Shown in pieces: positions 9,269 through 18,045 of a stretch of DNA of 64,000 nucleotides. Below the pieces are notes generated by a model that was given only the letters and a program-made list of their open reading frames with translations, searched no databases and was not told where the DNA came from. The DNA comes from an uncultured Acetatifactor sp. (GTDB lineage: Bacteria; Bacillota; Clostridia; Lachnospirales; Lachnospiraceae): positions 124,001 through 188,000 of the forward strand of contig CANPWA010000001.1 in assembly GCA_947581865.1 (NCBI GenBank). Direction: 5' to 3'. Made by a program: the position numbers and the translations under genes. The number at the start of each line of letters is the position of its first letter. The stretch's first letter is position 1.

Positions 9269-10168
9269 ATGAAGATCGTGAAAGTCAAAGGCGGGCTTGG
9301 AAACCAGATGTTTCAGTATGCCTTTCACAGACTGCTGCAGGAAAAATACCGGTGCGGGGATGTCAGACTGGATCTGAGGTACTATGGTGACAGAGGTGTG
9401 GATGACATCCGGCTTTCCCGGCTGGGCAGGATGAACACAAAATTTGAGGCGGCAGGAGATGAAGAGCTTCGCAGGGTATGTCTGTTTAGGCACGAGGGAA
9501 ATCCTCTGAGCATGCCCTACCGCGTTAAGATCGCACTGGAGGCAAAGCTGAACAGAAAATACTATTTTGAAAATAACAGGGCATACCGGGATGTCACAAA
9601 GCTTCTGGATCATCAGTATTTTGACGGATACTGGCAGTCCTGGAGATATCTGGAGCCCATTAAGGATCAATTAAAAAAAGAGTTTACCTGTGACAGCCTT
9701 TCGGACAGGACCAGGGGATTTATGGAACGGTTCGGAGCGTGTGAAAGCGTTTTTGTGGGAGTCCGGAGGGGAGATTATTTTGATAACCGGAAACTGGCCG
9801 ACCACTATGGCAGAACCGATGTGGAATATTACAGACAGGCTGTGGACCACATAAAGCGGAAACTGGGCAATCCCCTGTTTATCTTCTTTTCCAATGATAT
9901 GCCCTGGGTGAAGGAGCATTTGAATCCCCGGACCCTCGGTCTGGAAGCGGATTCTGTTCTGTACAGGGAGCAGGAGGACATTGTGGATGATTTTGAGGAA
10001 TTGTTTGTCATGAAGTCCTGCAGACATGCCGTTATCACCAACAGCACCTTTCATTTCTGGGGGGGCTGGATGATGGAAAATCCCGACAAGCTCATTGTCG
10101 CTCCCCGGGAGTGGTTTAAGGATGGCAGACCTATTGACATTATCCCGGAGGACTGGATCCGGATTTGA
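9269..10168 (+). CDS. Alpha-1,2-fucosyltransferase, GT11 family
   Basis: The 299-residue enzyme has the GT11 N-terminal signature KVKGGLGNQMFQYAF and the C-terminal block ITNSTFHFWGGWM. The GDP-fucose binding motif, normally HxRRGDY, appears as GVRRGDY (R166-R167-G168-D169), so the usual leading His is Gly. GDP-L-fucose would come from the gmd-fcl-manC-manA set at 28.9-33.3 kb. ATG 9269 is preferred over GTG 9260 because CGGGGAG sits eight bases upstream. It lies within the chain-assembly run, so fucosylation is part of repeat-unit building. Confidence 0.88.
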   Translation: MKIVKVKGGLGNQMFQYAFHRLLQEKYRCGDVRLDLRYYGDRGVDDIRLSRLGRMNTKFEAAGDEELRRVCLFRHEGNPLSMPYRVKIALEAKLNRKYYFENNRAYRDVTKLLDHQYFDGYWQSWRYLEPIKDQLKKEFTCDSLSDRTRGFMERFGACESVFVGVRRGDYFDNRKLADHYGRTDVEYYRQAVDHIKRKLGNPLFIFFSNDMPWVKEHLNPRTLGLEADSVLYREQEDIVDDFEELFVMKSCRHAVITNSTFHFWGGWMMENPDKLIVAPREWFKDGRPIDIIPEDWIRI

Positions 10169-10186
10169 GAAAGGATCGGATGACAG

Positions 10187-11326
10187 GTGAAAATATTACA
10201 TATCAACTGTAACTATGTGGGGACCTATCTGCACCGCATCATGATAGAAAAGCTGAATCACTGCGGGATCAGAAGCGCTGTCTATGTCCCGGTCTGTGAG
10301 GAGGGCGGGGAGGCGCCCACACAGGGCTGCGAGGTGGTTATCTCAAAATGTTTCCGTAACTGGAATAAGATCCTGTTCGACTATAAGCAGCACAGGATCA
10401 TCCGCGATGTACAGAAGCATTTTGATCTGACACAGTTTGACTGCCTTCACGCCTATACCCTGTTTACGGACGGCAACTGTGCCCGTTATCTTGGCAGGAA
10501 ATACCGCATACCCTATGTGGTGGCAGTGCGCAGCACCGACGTCAATGTTTTTTTCCGCAGGGCTTTTTATCTCAGGGGAAGGGGAGTGAGGATCCTTCGG
10601 GATGCCGCCGCTGTTTTCTTTCTGTCTGAGAATTACAAAAGGACGGTTCTGGAACGGTATGTACCGGAAGAATACCGTGAGGAGATCGCAGAGAAGAGTT
10701 ATCTTGTGCCCAACGGCATAGACGATTTCTGGCTGCAGAACCGTTACACCGATAAACTCAAAGTATTGGAGGAGACGGAAAGCGCCTTAAGAGACAGGAA
10801 GATGAAGATCATCTTTGCCGGGCGCATCGTGGAAGACAAAAATCCCCTGGCAACCCAGGAGGCATTGCGGATTCTGCGCGGCAGGGGCTGGACGGTGGAG
10901 TTTACCGTGGCGGGGGATGTCCGGGACAAAAAACTGTACGAGCGCATCATGTCCTATCCCCAGACTTATTATGCGGGGAAGCTGTCCAAAGAGGAGCTCT
11001 TGGGCTGCTACCGGAAGTGCGATCTGTTTGTGATGCCCTCCCACACGGAAACCTTCGGGCTGGTCTACGCAGAGGCCATGAGCCAGGGGCTGCCGGTCAT
11101 TTATACGAAAGGGCAGGGCTTTGACGGACAGTTTCCGGACGGGACGGTGGGATTCGCGGTGGATGACAACGACCCGGAGGATATTGCGGATAAGATAGAG
11201 CTGGCGGCGGGACAGTACAGGAAGCTTGCAGCCGGATGTCTGGAATTGGCGGAGCGGTTTTGGTGGACAGATATCTGTGAAAGGTACAGGGAAATTTACC
11301 GGGCAGTTCTGGCAGAGAGCCTGTAG
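10187..11326 (+). CDS. GT4 family glycosyltransferase
   Basis: The 379-residue GT-B enzyme has an N-terminal acceptor domain and a C-terminal donor domain with the GT4 features IIFAGRIVEDKNP (about 205-217) and the acidic nucleotide-sugar motif SHTETFGLVYAEAMSQGLPVI around 285-305. No membrane helices are visible, so it is a soluble or peripheral cytoplasmic enzyme. The start is GTG. It sits between the fucosyltransferase and the first TupA-like gene and probably extends the repeat unit; donor unknown. Confidence 0.83.
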   Translation: MKILHINCNYVGTYLHRIMIEKLNHCGIRSAVYVPVCEEGGEAPTQGCEVVISKCFRNWNKILFDYKQHRIIRDVQKHFDLTQFDCLHAYTLFTDGNCARYLGRKYRIPYVVAVRSTDVNVFFRRAFYLRGRGVRILRDAAAVFFLSENYKRTVLERYVPEEYREEIAEKSYLVPNGIDDFWLQNRYTDKLKVLEETESALRDRKMKIIFAGRIVEDKNPLATQEALRILRGRGWTVEFTVAGDVRDKKLYERIMSYPQTYYAGKLSKEELLGCYRKCDLFVMPSHTETFGLVYAEAMSQGLPVIYTKGQGFDGQFPDGTVGFAVDDNDPEDIADKIELAAGQYRKLAAGCLELAERFWWTDICERYREIYRAVLAESL

Positions 11327-11359
11327 AGAAACAGTATTTTCATAGAGAGGAACAATCCC

Positions 11360-12265
11360 ATGGGTTCGACGGATAAAGGAAATATTTTAGTGAGAAACTG
11401 TATCGGGAATCTTTTATATCTTCTGCCCCGGAAAACGGCCAGAGCAGTCTGGTTCCGCGTGCAGCACGGTTATTCTATGAATTTTGCGAAGCCGGAAACC
11501 CTGGATGAAAAGCTCAACTGGCTCTTGGTGTATCATATCGGGCAGGAGGAGGCGGCTTATGCGGATAAAATAGCCGTGAGGGATTATGTGGCTGAGAAAG
11601 GGCTGGGCAGTCTGCTCCCGGAGATTTACGGGGTCTGGTCCCACACGGAAGAGATCCCTCTGGAGGAGCTGCCCCGTCAGTTTGTCTTAAAGTGCAATCA
11701 CGCATCGGGGGATATGTATTATGAGATCGTCCGTGACAAGGCTGCGGTTGACTGGAAGGCGGTGCTGAAGCGGCTGGAAAAAATGCTTCACACCAATTAT
11801 GCGAAAACCCACTGCGAGTATCAGTATGGATATATCACGCCAAAGGTATACGCGGAGGAATTTCTGGATGACGGGCGGCAGGCCCGCATGACGGATTACA
11901 AGGTGTACTGTTTTCAGGGAAAACCGCATTGTATCATGACCTGTACGGACCGGGAAAGATCCCTGAAGAAAATGTTTTACGATACGGACTGGAATTATCT
12001 GGATTACGAGAAGGGCGCTTCCCCCGAAGAGGCAACGGCAGAAAGACCCCAGGGGCTGCCTGTCATGCTGGAGGCGGCAGAGATCTTGGCGCAGCCATTC
12101 CCCTTTGCAAGGGTCGATTTTTATGACATCGCAGGGAAAGTTTATTTCGGAGAGCTCACGTTAACCCCCACAAACTGCAATATCGGGCATCTCAATGAAA
12201 AAGGGCAGAAAATCATGGGGGGGCTGCTGGATCTGGAATCGGTCGGTAAAGGTGATCATGACTGA
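11360..12265 (+). CDS. TupA-like ATP-grasp protein, copy 1
   Basis: The 301-residue protein of the ATP-grasp TupA family has the N-terminal PETLDEKLNWLLVYH block, an ADKIAVRDYV helix, nucleotide-binding FVLKCNHASGDMYY (about 110-124), the DYKVYCF strand and the metal-binding C-terminal VYFGELTLTPTNCN. TupA is linked to teichuronopeptide synthesis, and the fold predicts ATP-dependent acyl-phosphate chemistry such as amide or ester formation on a sugar acid. Start ATG follows AGAGAGGAAC. It has exactly the same length (906 bases with stop) as the broken copy that follows and is clearly its paralogue; codon 132 is TGG here and TGA there. Confidence 0.82.
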   Translation: MGSTDKGNILVRNCIGNLLYLLPRKTARAVWFRVQHGYSMNFAKPETLDEKLNWLLVYHIGQEEAAYADKIAVRDYVAEKGLGSLLPEIYGVWSHTEEIPLEELPRQFVLKCNHASGDMYYEIVRDKAAVDWKAVLKRLEKMLHTNYAKTHCEYQYGYITPKVYAEEFLDDGRQARMTDYKVYCFQGKPHCIMTCTDRERSLKKMFYDTDWNYLDYEKGASPEEATAERPQGLPVMLEAAEILAQPFPFARVDFYDIAGKVYFGELTLTPTNCNIGHLNEKGQKIMGGLLDLESVGKGDHD

Positions 12266-12290
12266 GGGATGCTATTTTGGCGTGAAAACC

Positions 12291-12319
12291 TTGAAATCCC
12301 GCGATATTCATAGTATATT
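12291..12319 (+). promoter_or_regulatory. SigA-type promoter upstream of the broken TupA-like copy
   Basis: TTGAAA (12291-12296) and TATATT (12314-12319) with a 17-base spacer lie in the 136-base gap between the TupA-like paralogues. A sequence of the same design and similar surroundings (ATAGTATATT, then AGAGTAG) recurs after the next copy at 13330-13358. Confidence 0.65.
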
Positions 12320-12401
12320 TGAGTAGGCAGTCTATGGCGGTCAACGGAATAAAATGATTTTTTTCACGAGAAAGATCAAAGTTTTTAGAGGAGAAATTTT
12401 C

Positions 12402-13307
12402 ATGAGCCTGTTCGCAAAAGGAAAAAAACTATTAAAGAGAAGTTGGGATAGCTTTATCTATTCCCTGCCCAAAAAGACGGTCAGGGGAATAAAATTTCGT
12501 AAACAGCATGGTTATAAGATGAATTTTAATGCACCGGAAACCCTGGATGAGAAACTTAACTGGCTGCTGGTAAATCATATTGGAAGCAGGGATGCCGCCT
12601 ATGTGGATAAGATAGCCGTGAGAGAATATGTAACTGCGAAGGGGCTGGGAGAAATGCTTCCCCAAATTTACGGGATCTGGGAGCATGCGTCAGAAATTCC
12701 CTTGGAGGAGCTTCCGGATCAGTTTGTGTTGAAATGCAATCATGCCTCGGGGCGCAGGTATTATGAGATGGTTTATGACAAGGCTGCGGTTGACTGACCG
12801 ACAGTGCTGGAACGTCTTGAACGGATGCTGCACATCAATTATGCCAAGGCCCACTGTGAGTACCAGTATGAGGACATCACACCGAGAATTTATGCGGAGG
12901 AAATGTTAGAGGATGGAAGCGGCCATCGGGTGACAGACTATAAAGTGTATTGCTTTCACGGGAAACCCTATTGCATCATGACATGTATCGATCGCGGTCA
13001 AGCCTTAAAAAGATTGTTTTTTGATTTAGACTGGAATTGTTTGGATTATGAAAAAGAAGCTCCTCTCGGGGATTGCGAGGCGCAAAAGCCGACAGGGCTC
13101 TCCGATATGCTGAAGGCGGCAGAGATTTTGGCGAAGCCGTTTCCTTTTGCAAGAATCGATTTATATGATGTTGCGGGGAAAGTATACTTTGGGGAAATTA
13201 CTTTGACCCCGGATAATTGTAATATTCATCATCTCAGTGAAAAAGGTCAGAGGATCATGGGGGGGCTGCTGGATCTGGAGCGGGTGAAGCGGGGGGAGTA
13301 CCGGTGA
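12402..13307 (+). pseudogene. TupA-like ATP-grasp protein, copy 2, broken by an in-frame TGA
   Basis: Reading from ATG 12402 (ribosome site AGAGGAGA upstream), the frame runs 131 codons to TGA at 12795-12797, then continues in the same frame without further damage to a stop at 13305-13307. Copy 1 has TGG (Trp) at the equivalent codon 132, so one base change (G to A) explains the interruption. The rest of both halves keeps the family blocks: PETLDEKLNWLL, FVLKCNHASG, TDYKVYCF, VYFGEITLTPDNCN. As it stands it encodes a 131-residue fragment lacking the metal-binding half. A sequencing error, a recent mutation or UGA readthrough are all possible; no frameshift is seen. Confidence 0.85.
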
Positions 13308-13329
13308 GTGCCGGATTGCGGCAAAAATC

Positions 13330-13358
13330 TTGTATTTATACAAAGATTATAGTATATT
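13330..13358 (+). promoter_or_regulatory. SigA-type promoter for the following GT4 gene
   Basis: TTGTAT (13330-13335) and TATATT (13353-13358) with a 17-base spacer, in the gap after the broken TupA-like copy. Its context resembles the promoter at 12291-12319, so the duplication that produced the two TupA-like genes may have included the promoter. Confidence 0.6.
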
Positions 13359-13412
13359 AGAGTAGATTGCACACAGAAACTTGAAGGTATGGCGGATAAA
13401 TGGAGGAGAGAA

Positions 13413-14576
13413 GTGCATATATGTTTCACAGCAGGTTCTTTTCCCAGAGGAGAAGAGGCGGTTTATACATTTGTCAAAGAATATGTGGATGCGATCGCAG
13501 ACATGGGGATACAGTGTTCTGTGATAGCGCCGCAGTCCGTGACCAGAGTATTGATGGGAAGAGCCCGTATGCGCCCCGCAAAATGGCATTATATCACAAA
13601 GGGCGGGAACAGGGTGGATGTCTGTCAGCCCCGGTATATATCCCTGTCCAATCATCTGGCGAAGAATCGTATGCGGCGTATGGCAAAGGTGATGCAAAAG
13701 GCATATCAGTCTTTGGATAAGCCTGTGGACGCTTTTTATGCACATTTTTGGGAAATGGGGATTCTGACCACACAGATTGCCGGCAGACTCCCTGTTTTTG
13801 TTACCTGCGGAGAGGGGCTGGGCGGCAAGCTTCAGTTGGAGCGCTCTTTTGACCGGAGGGATGTGGAGTGCGCCCTGCAAAAGATTTCCGGGGTGGTTTA
13901 TGTCTCCTCCCAAAACGTGGACAATGCGCGGGAGGCAGGGCTGCAGAAGGAAATGCCCTACATCGTTGCCCCGAATGGCTATCAGCCGGATACGTTTTAT
14001 CAAAAGGACAGGGGGGCAGTCAGGAGGAAACTGGGGTTTGCCCGGGATGCCTTTATCGTTGCCTTCACGGGTTCCTTTATCCCGCGCAAGGGCGTGCTCA
14101 GACTCTCGGAGGCGTTAAAAAATCTGCAGGAGGAAAAGCTTGCCGAAGGAGAACGGATTTATTCCGTTTTTATCGGCAAAGGGAAGCAGCAGCCTGACTG
14201 CGGGGATATTTTATTCTGTGGAGGGGTGGCGCATGACGAGGTCAGCGACTACCTGAACGCGGCGGATATTTTTGTACTCCCCACGAGAAATGAAGGATGC
14301 TGTAACGCGATCGTGGAGGCCCTGGCATGCGGGCTCCCGGTGGTTTCCTCCTCCAAAGGATTTAATGATGATATTCTGGATGAAGCCTGCTCCATCCGTA
14401 TCAACGAGATGTCTGTGGAGGAGATCGCGGATGCGATCTATACGCTTTACAAAGACAGAGCATTGCTGGAAAGACTCTCGGAGGGCGCCTTAAAGAAGGC
14501 GCAGACTCTTAAGATTCAGGACCGGGTTGGCAGGATCGTTGCGTTTATTGAGGAGACGATTTCCCGGAAATCGTGA
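13413..14576 (+). CDS. GT4 family glycosyltransferase
   Basis: The 387-residue GT-B enzyme carries SFPRGEEAVYTFVKEY at the N-terminus, the donor-domain strand FIVAFTGSFIPRKGV and the EX7E-type motif RNEGCCNAIVEALACGLPVV near residues 293-312. It is soluble by appearance. The start GTG 13413 has GGAGG six bases upstream; an ATG at 13389 in frame has no properly spaced site. It lies downstream of its own promoter and before a third TupA-like gene, so it probably works on the same glycan. Sugar donor unknown. Confidence 0.83.
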   Translation: MHICFTAGSFPRGEEAVYTFVKEYVDAIADMGIQCSVIAPQSVTRVLMGRARMRPAKWHYITKGGNRVDVCQPRYISLSNHLAKNRMRRMAKVMQKAYQSLDKPVDAFYAHFWEMGILTTQIAGRLPVFVTCGEGLGGKLQLERSFDRRDVECALQKISGVVYVSSQNVDNAREAGLQKEMPYIVAPNGYQPDTFYQKDRGAVRRKLGFARDAFIVAFTGSFIPRKGVLRLSEALKNLQEEKLAEGERIYSVFIGKGKQQPDCGDILFCGGVAHDEVSDYLNAADIFVLPTRNEGCCNAIVEALACGLPVVSSSKGFNDDILDEACSIRINEMSVEEIADAIYTLYKDRALLERLSEGALKKAQTLKIQDRVGRIVAFIEETISRKS

Positions 14577-14598
14577 CTTTGGCAGGAGGGAAGGATGT

Positions 14599-15513
14599 AT
14601 GTCGTCGATCAGGACTGCTTTGCGGCTTTTGAAGACGCCCGGAAGGATGATAACACCGTTGGCGCAGAAGGGATTTTTTGACTGGATGAGCGATGAAGCT
14701 TATTTAAAGCTTCGTTTCCGCTGTGAGATGGGTTATAAACTGGATCTGGAGAACCCTCAGACCTTTGACGAGAAGCTGCAATGGCTGAAACTGCATGACA
14801 AAAACCCGCTTTATCCGCAGATGGTTGATAAATATCGCGCCAAGGAGTATGTCGCCTCCGTGATCGGGCAGCAGTATATTGTTCCCACACTGGGGATTTA
14901 CGACCGGTATGAGGATATAAATTTTGAGGAACTTCCGCAGCAGTTTGTATTGAAATGCACACATGATTCCGGCAGTATTTATATCTGCCGTGACAAATCC
15001 CATATGGACCGGGAGCGTGCGGAACATATTCTGAAGCGCGGTTTGAAGAGGGATCCTGTGCGCTATGCAAGGGAATGGCCCTACCGTCAGGTCCCCCGGC
15101 GTATCATCGCGGAAAAATATCTGGAGGAAGAGGGGCATCAGGAAGTAAAGGATTATAAGATATTTACCTTCTCCGGCAAAGCGGCAGTGATCCAGGTCCA
15201 TATGGACAGATTTACCAATCATATCAGCAATATCTATTCCCCGGACTGGGAACTGATTCCGGCGTCTTTCAATTATCCTTCGGATCCTCGGCGCGTGGTT
15301 CCACGCCCTGAGAATTTAGAGCTGATGATAGAGCTGGCTGAGACACTGGCACAGGGGCTGCCCCATGTGAGAGTGGACTTCTACTCGGTGGGATCCCGGA
15401 TATACTTTGGGGAAATGACACTGTATCACTGCGGTGGATTCGGGAAATTCGGATCGGAGGAATGGAATTATAAACTAGGAGAACTGTTGGTGCTGCCTTC
15501 TGCCGCCAAATGA
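14599..15513 (+). CDS. TupA-like ATP-grasp protein, copy 3 (divergent)
   Basis: The 304-residue ATP-grasp protein of the TupA family has PQTFDEKLQWLKLHD, DKYRAKEYV, FVLKCTHDSGSIYIC, KDYKIFTFSG and VYFGEM-type blocks (YFGEMTLYHCGG). It is clearly related to the two genes upstream but much more diverged, with a longer central insertion (about 150-180) containing YAREWPYRQVPRR. The likely start is ATG 14599 behind AGGAGGGAAGG. The nearby UDP-uronate genes and GltS-like carrier would be consistent with amino-acid or amide attachment to a uronic acid, but substrate and reaction are not known from sequence. Confidence 0.82.
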   Translation: MSSIRTALRLLKTPGRMITPLAQKGFFDWMSDEAYLKLRFRCEMGYKLDLENPQTFDEKLQWLKLHDKNPLYPQMVDKYRAKEYVASVIGQQYIVPTLGIYDRYEDINFEELPQQFVLKCTHDSGSIYICRDKSHMDRERAEHILKRGLKRDPVRYAREWPYRQVPRRIIAEKYLEEEGHQEVKDYKIFTFSGKAAVIQVHMDRFTNHISNIYSPDWELIPASFNYPSDPRRVVPRPENLELMIELAETLAQGLPHVRVDFYSVGSRIYFGEMTLYHCGGFGKFGSEEWNYKLGELLVLPSAAK

Positions 15514-15571
15514 GTCTGATGGGGACATTTAAACTTCAGGCATCCGGTCAGCCCACAGGGTAGGAGATTTT

Positions 15572-16459
15572 ATGGTAAGTGTGGTGATAACAACCTGCAT
15601 GCGGGAACCGGAAATTCTGGACAGGGCAGTCCAAAGCGTTCTGCGTCAGACCTATTCCGATTGGGAACTGATCATCGTGGATGACAGCCCAAAACAATAT
15701 GAAAAACGGATGGCCATCAGGCAGATGATAGAGCGGATGGACGACCAACGGATCCAATACATTGCCCATGAGGTCAACAGCGGTGCCTGTGTGGCCAGAA
15801 ATACCGGTCTTGGTATTGCGAAAGGGGAATATATAGCCTATCTGGATGATGACGATGAGTGGCTGCCGGATAAGCTTGCCGTGCAGGTGCGCAAAGCCGA
15901 GGAAGCCGGAGCGGAGACGGCATTGATTTATTGTGCCTGGGAGGTTATGGAGGATAAAACGGGCAGGGTGAATCCCAAGAAGCTTGAGGTCCACAGAGGT
16001 TTTATCTATGATTCCCTGATTTTGAACAACTATATCGGTTCCACCTCCTATCCGCTGATCAGGACAGAATGTCTTAGGGCGGTCGGGGGATTTGATCCCT
16101 TGATGCAGTCCGTGCAGGATGGTGACGTGTGGCTCAGGCTTGCCCAAAAGTATCGGATCGACTGTGTGGAACAGGTTCTTGTCCGCTATCACAGGCATGA
16201 GGGGGAGCGGATCACCACAAATGTCAGCAAAAAGATTGCAGGGCTTGAAAGATTGAATGAAAAAAACATGCCTTATCTGAAAAGGCATCCGAGAGCGTAT
16301 GGAGTCAGGCATATCAGACTGGCGCTTAAGTATGCGCAGGCGGGGGGGTATTACAGAGCAATCAGAGTTTACCTGAAGGGTGTTATCAGATGCCCGTGGA
16401 ATGTCACTGAAAATTCAAAATATCTGATCTATATTTTAAGGGAATATTTTAATCGTTAG
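15572..16459 (+). CDS. GT2 family glycosyltransferase
   Basis: The 295-residue GT-A enzyme opens with VSVVITTCMREPEILDRAV, has the nucleotide-contact motif IIVDDSPKQ and the metal-site YLDDDDEWLPDKL around residue 95. No membrane helix is evident. ATG follows TAGGAGATTTT. It directly precedes the flippase gene, so it probably adds one of the last sugars of the repeat unit on the cytoplasmic side. Donor not predictable. Confidence 0.82.
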   Translation: MVSVVITTCMREPEILDRAVQSVLRQTYSDWELIIVDDSPKQYEKRMAIRQMIERMDDQRIQYIAHEVNSGACVARNTGLGIAKGEYIAYLDDDDEWLPDKLAVQVRKAEEAGAETALIYCAWEVMEDKTGRVNPKKLEVHRGFIYDSLILNNYIGSTSYPLIRTECLRAVGGFDPLMQSVQDGDVWLRLAQKYRIDCVEQVLVRYHRHEGERITTNVSKKIAGLERLNEKNMPYLKRHPRAYGVRHIRLALKYAQAGGYYRAIRVYLKGVIRCPWNVTENSKYLIYILREYFNR

Positions 16460-16488
16460 TATTCCGGTTGTATAAAAGGAAGAAGTCA

Positions 16489-18045
16489 TTGAGTTCAAGG
16501 ACAAGAAAATCATCTATAAATTTAATAACAACCTATATCCAGCAGTGTATCAATCTGATACTCGGATTTGTGGTCAGGACGATCTTTATCCGGACTCTGG
16601 GGAAGGAATATCTGGGACTGAACGGGTTATTTACCAATGTACTTTCCATGTTATCCCTGGCAGATCTAGGGTTTGCCGGCGCTATCAACTTTAAGCTGTA
16701 CAAGCCGCTTGCAGAGCATGATGAACATACCGTGAGGGTATATGTAAAATTTTTTAAGTATGTTTACCGGATTGTAAGCGGTGTGATTTTTGTGCTGGGA
16801 ATCCTCCTCATTCCCATGCTTCCTTTACTGATAAAGGATTATGATCATTTTGCGGTATTGGGGATAAACGCGGTTCTGATCTATCTGCTGTACCTATGGA
16901 AAAGCGTTTCCAGCTATCTGTTTTTTGCCTATAAGAGTTCCATTGTCAAAGCGGACCAGAAAAGCTATCTTCTGGACAGGGCGACGATCATGGTGGATAT
17001 TGTTTCAAGTATTGCACAGATCATAGTCCTGACGTTTGCCCGTGATTATATATGTTACCTTGTCGTCCTGTTGGGCTTCAACATTGGACAAAATTATATT
17101 TTTGCGCGTATTGCAGAAAAACAATATCCCCAATATTTTATTAAGGAACCGGACTTTTTGTCGAGGGAGGAAATCAGGGAGCTTTTCAAAGATTGTCTGG
17201 CTATTTTTGTATTCAAGGTGGACAATGTGATTCTGAAGGCATCGGACAACCTGATCTTAAGTGCGGTTAAGGGAATTACGCTGGTAGGGCTGTACTCAAA
17301 CTATATGATGATCTATTCCATTATCCGAGGGATCCTGACCAGTATGTACGAATCTGTCAAAGCCAGTATAGGTAATTTCTTTGCGATTGAGACGGATGAG
17401 AGAAAATACTCTTTTTTTAAGGCGACCAATTTTATCACATTTGTCTTATACGGAACCGCCGCATGCGGCATTGCCGTTGTTTCCAATGAGCTGATACATT
17501 GCTGGCTGGGGGAGGATTACCTGATACCGCAGCCGTTGGCGGTTTTGATGGGATTAGAAATGCTCTTTGCGGGTATTAAGAATAATCTGAACCAGATCAG
17601 GAATATTTCCGGCATTTTCCAACAGCTGTGGTATCGTCCGATCATCGGTATTTTCATCAATCTGGTCGTATCGCTGATAGGGGTTCATCTATGGGGCATC
17701 AACGGCGTGGTGGCAGGAACGGTCATGGCGTATATCTTTTCTAACTTTGCCGTGGATCCTTCCGTTATTTACAAATATATTTTTAAGGGAAAAAAGCCGT
17801 TGTCCGGATATTATAAGCGCAGCTTTGGCTACATGGCAGTTTTATTTGTGACCTGCGCGGCGGCAGGCTGGCTTTGCTCTAATCTGTTCACGGGATATGG
17901 CTGGCTTTCTGTGATCGTGCACAGTCTCATCTGTGCCGTATCGGTGCCGGCTGCGTTCCTTTTGGTATATTATAAGACTCAGGAGTGTCAGTATCTGATC
18001 CAAAAAGCATTGTTGATAAAGAATAAATGGGGAAAACGGGGATGA
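16489..18045 (+). CDS. wzx: Wzx-type oligosaccharide flippase (MOP superfamily)
   Basis: The polytopic protein of about 518 residues has 12-14 membrane segments, a positively charged N-terminus and the MOP/Wzx feature VVRTIFIRTLGKEYLGLNGL in the first helices. It would flip undecaprenyl-pyrophosphate-linked repeats to the outer face. The start is uncertain: TTG 16489 has AAGGAAG at suitable spacing, while an in-frame TTG 16468 does not. The gene is visibly richer in A and T than its neighbours (a 60-base sample at 17101-17160 has 21 G or C), suggesting a separate origin. It overlaps the next gene by a few bases. Confidence 0.87.
   Translation: MSSRTRKSSINLITTYIQQCINLILGFVVRTIFIRTLGKEYLGLNGLFTNVLSMLSLADLGFAGAINFKLYKPLAEHDEHTVRVYVKFFKYVYRIVSGVIFVLGILLIPMLPLLIKDYDHFAVLGINAVLIYLLYLWKSVSSYLFFAYKSSIVKADQKSYLLDRATIMVDIVSSIAQIIVLTFARDYICYLVVLLGFNIGQNYIFARIAEKQYPQYFIKEPDFLSREEIRELFKDCLAIFVFKVDNVILKASDNLILSAVKGITLVGLYSNYMMIYSIIRGILTSMYESVKASIGNFFAIETDERKYSFFKATNFITFVLYGTAACGIAVVSNELIHCWLGEDYLIPQPLAVLMGLEMLFAGIKNNLNQIRNISGIFQQLWYRPIIGIFINLVVSLIGVHLWGINGVVAGTVMAYIFSNFAVDPSVIYKYIFKGKKPLSGYYKRSFGYMAVLFVTCAAAGWLCSNLFTGYGWLSVIVHSLICAVSVPAAFLLVYYKTQECQYLIQKALLIKNKWGKRG

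Noticed and set aside
12795..12797. UGA read as tryptophan or selenocysteine in the broken TupA-like copy
   Set aside because: The other genes in the window use UGA as a normal stop (for example 221, 19163, 42260) and Trp is encoded by TGG; no selenocysteine-type hairpin or Cys in homologues at this position. A plain nonsense change is simpler.
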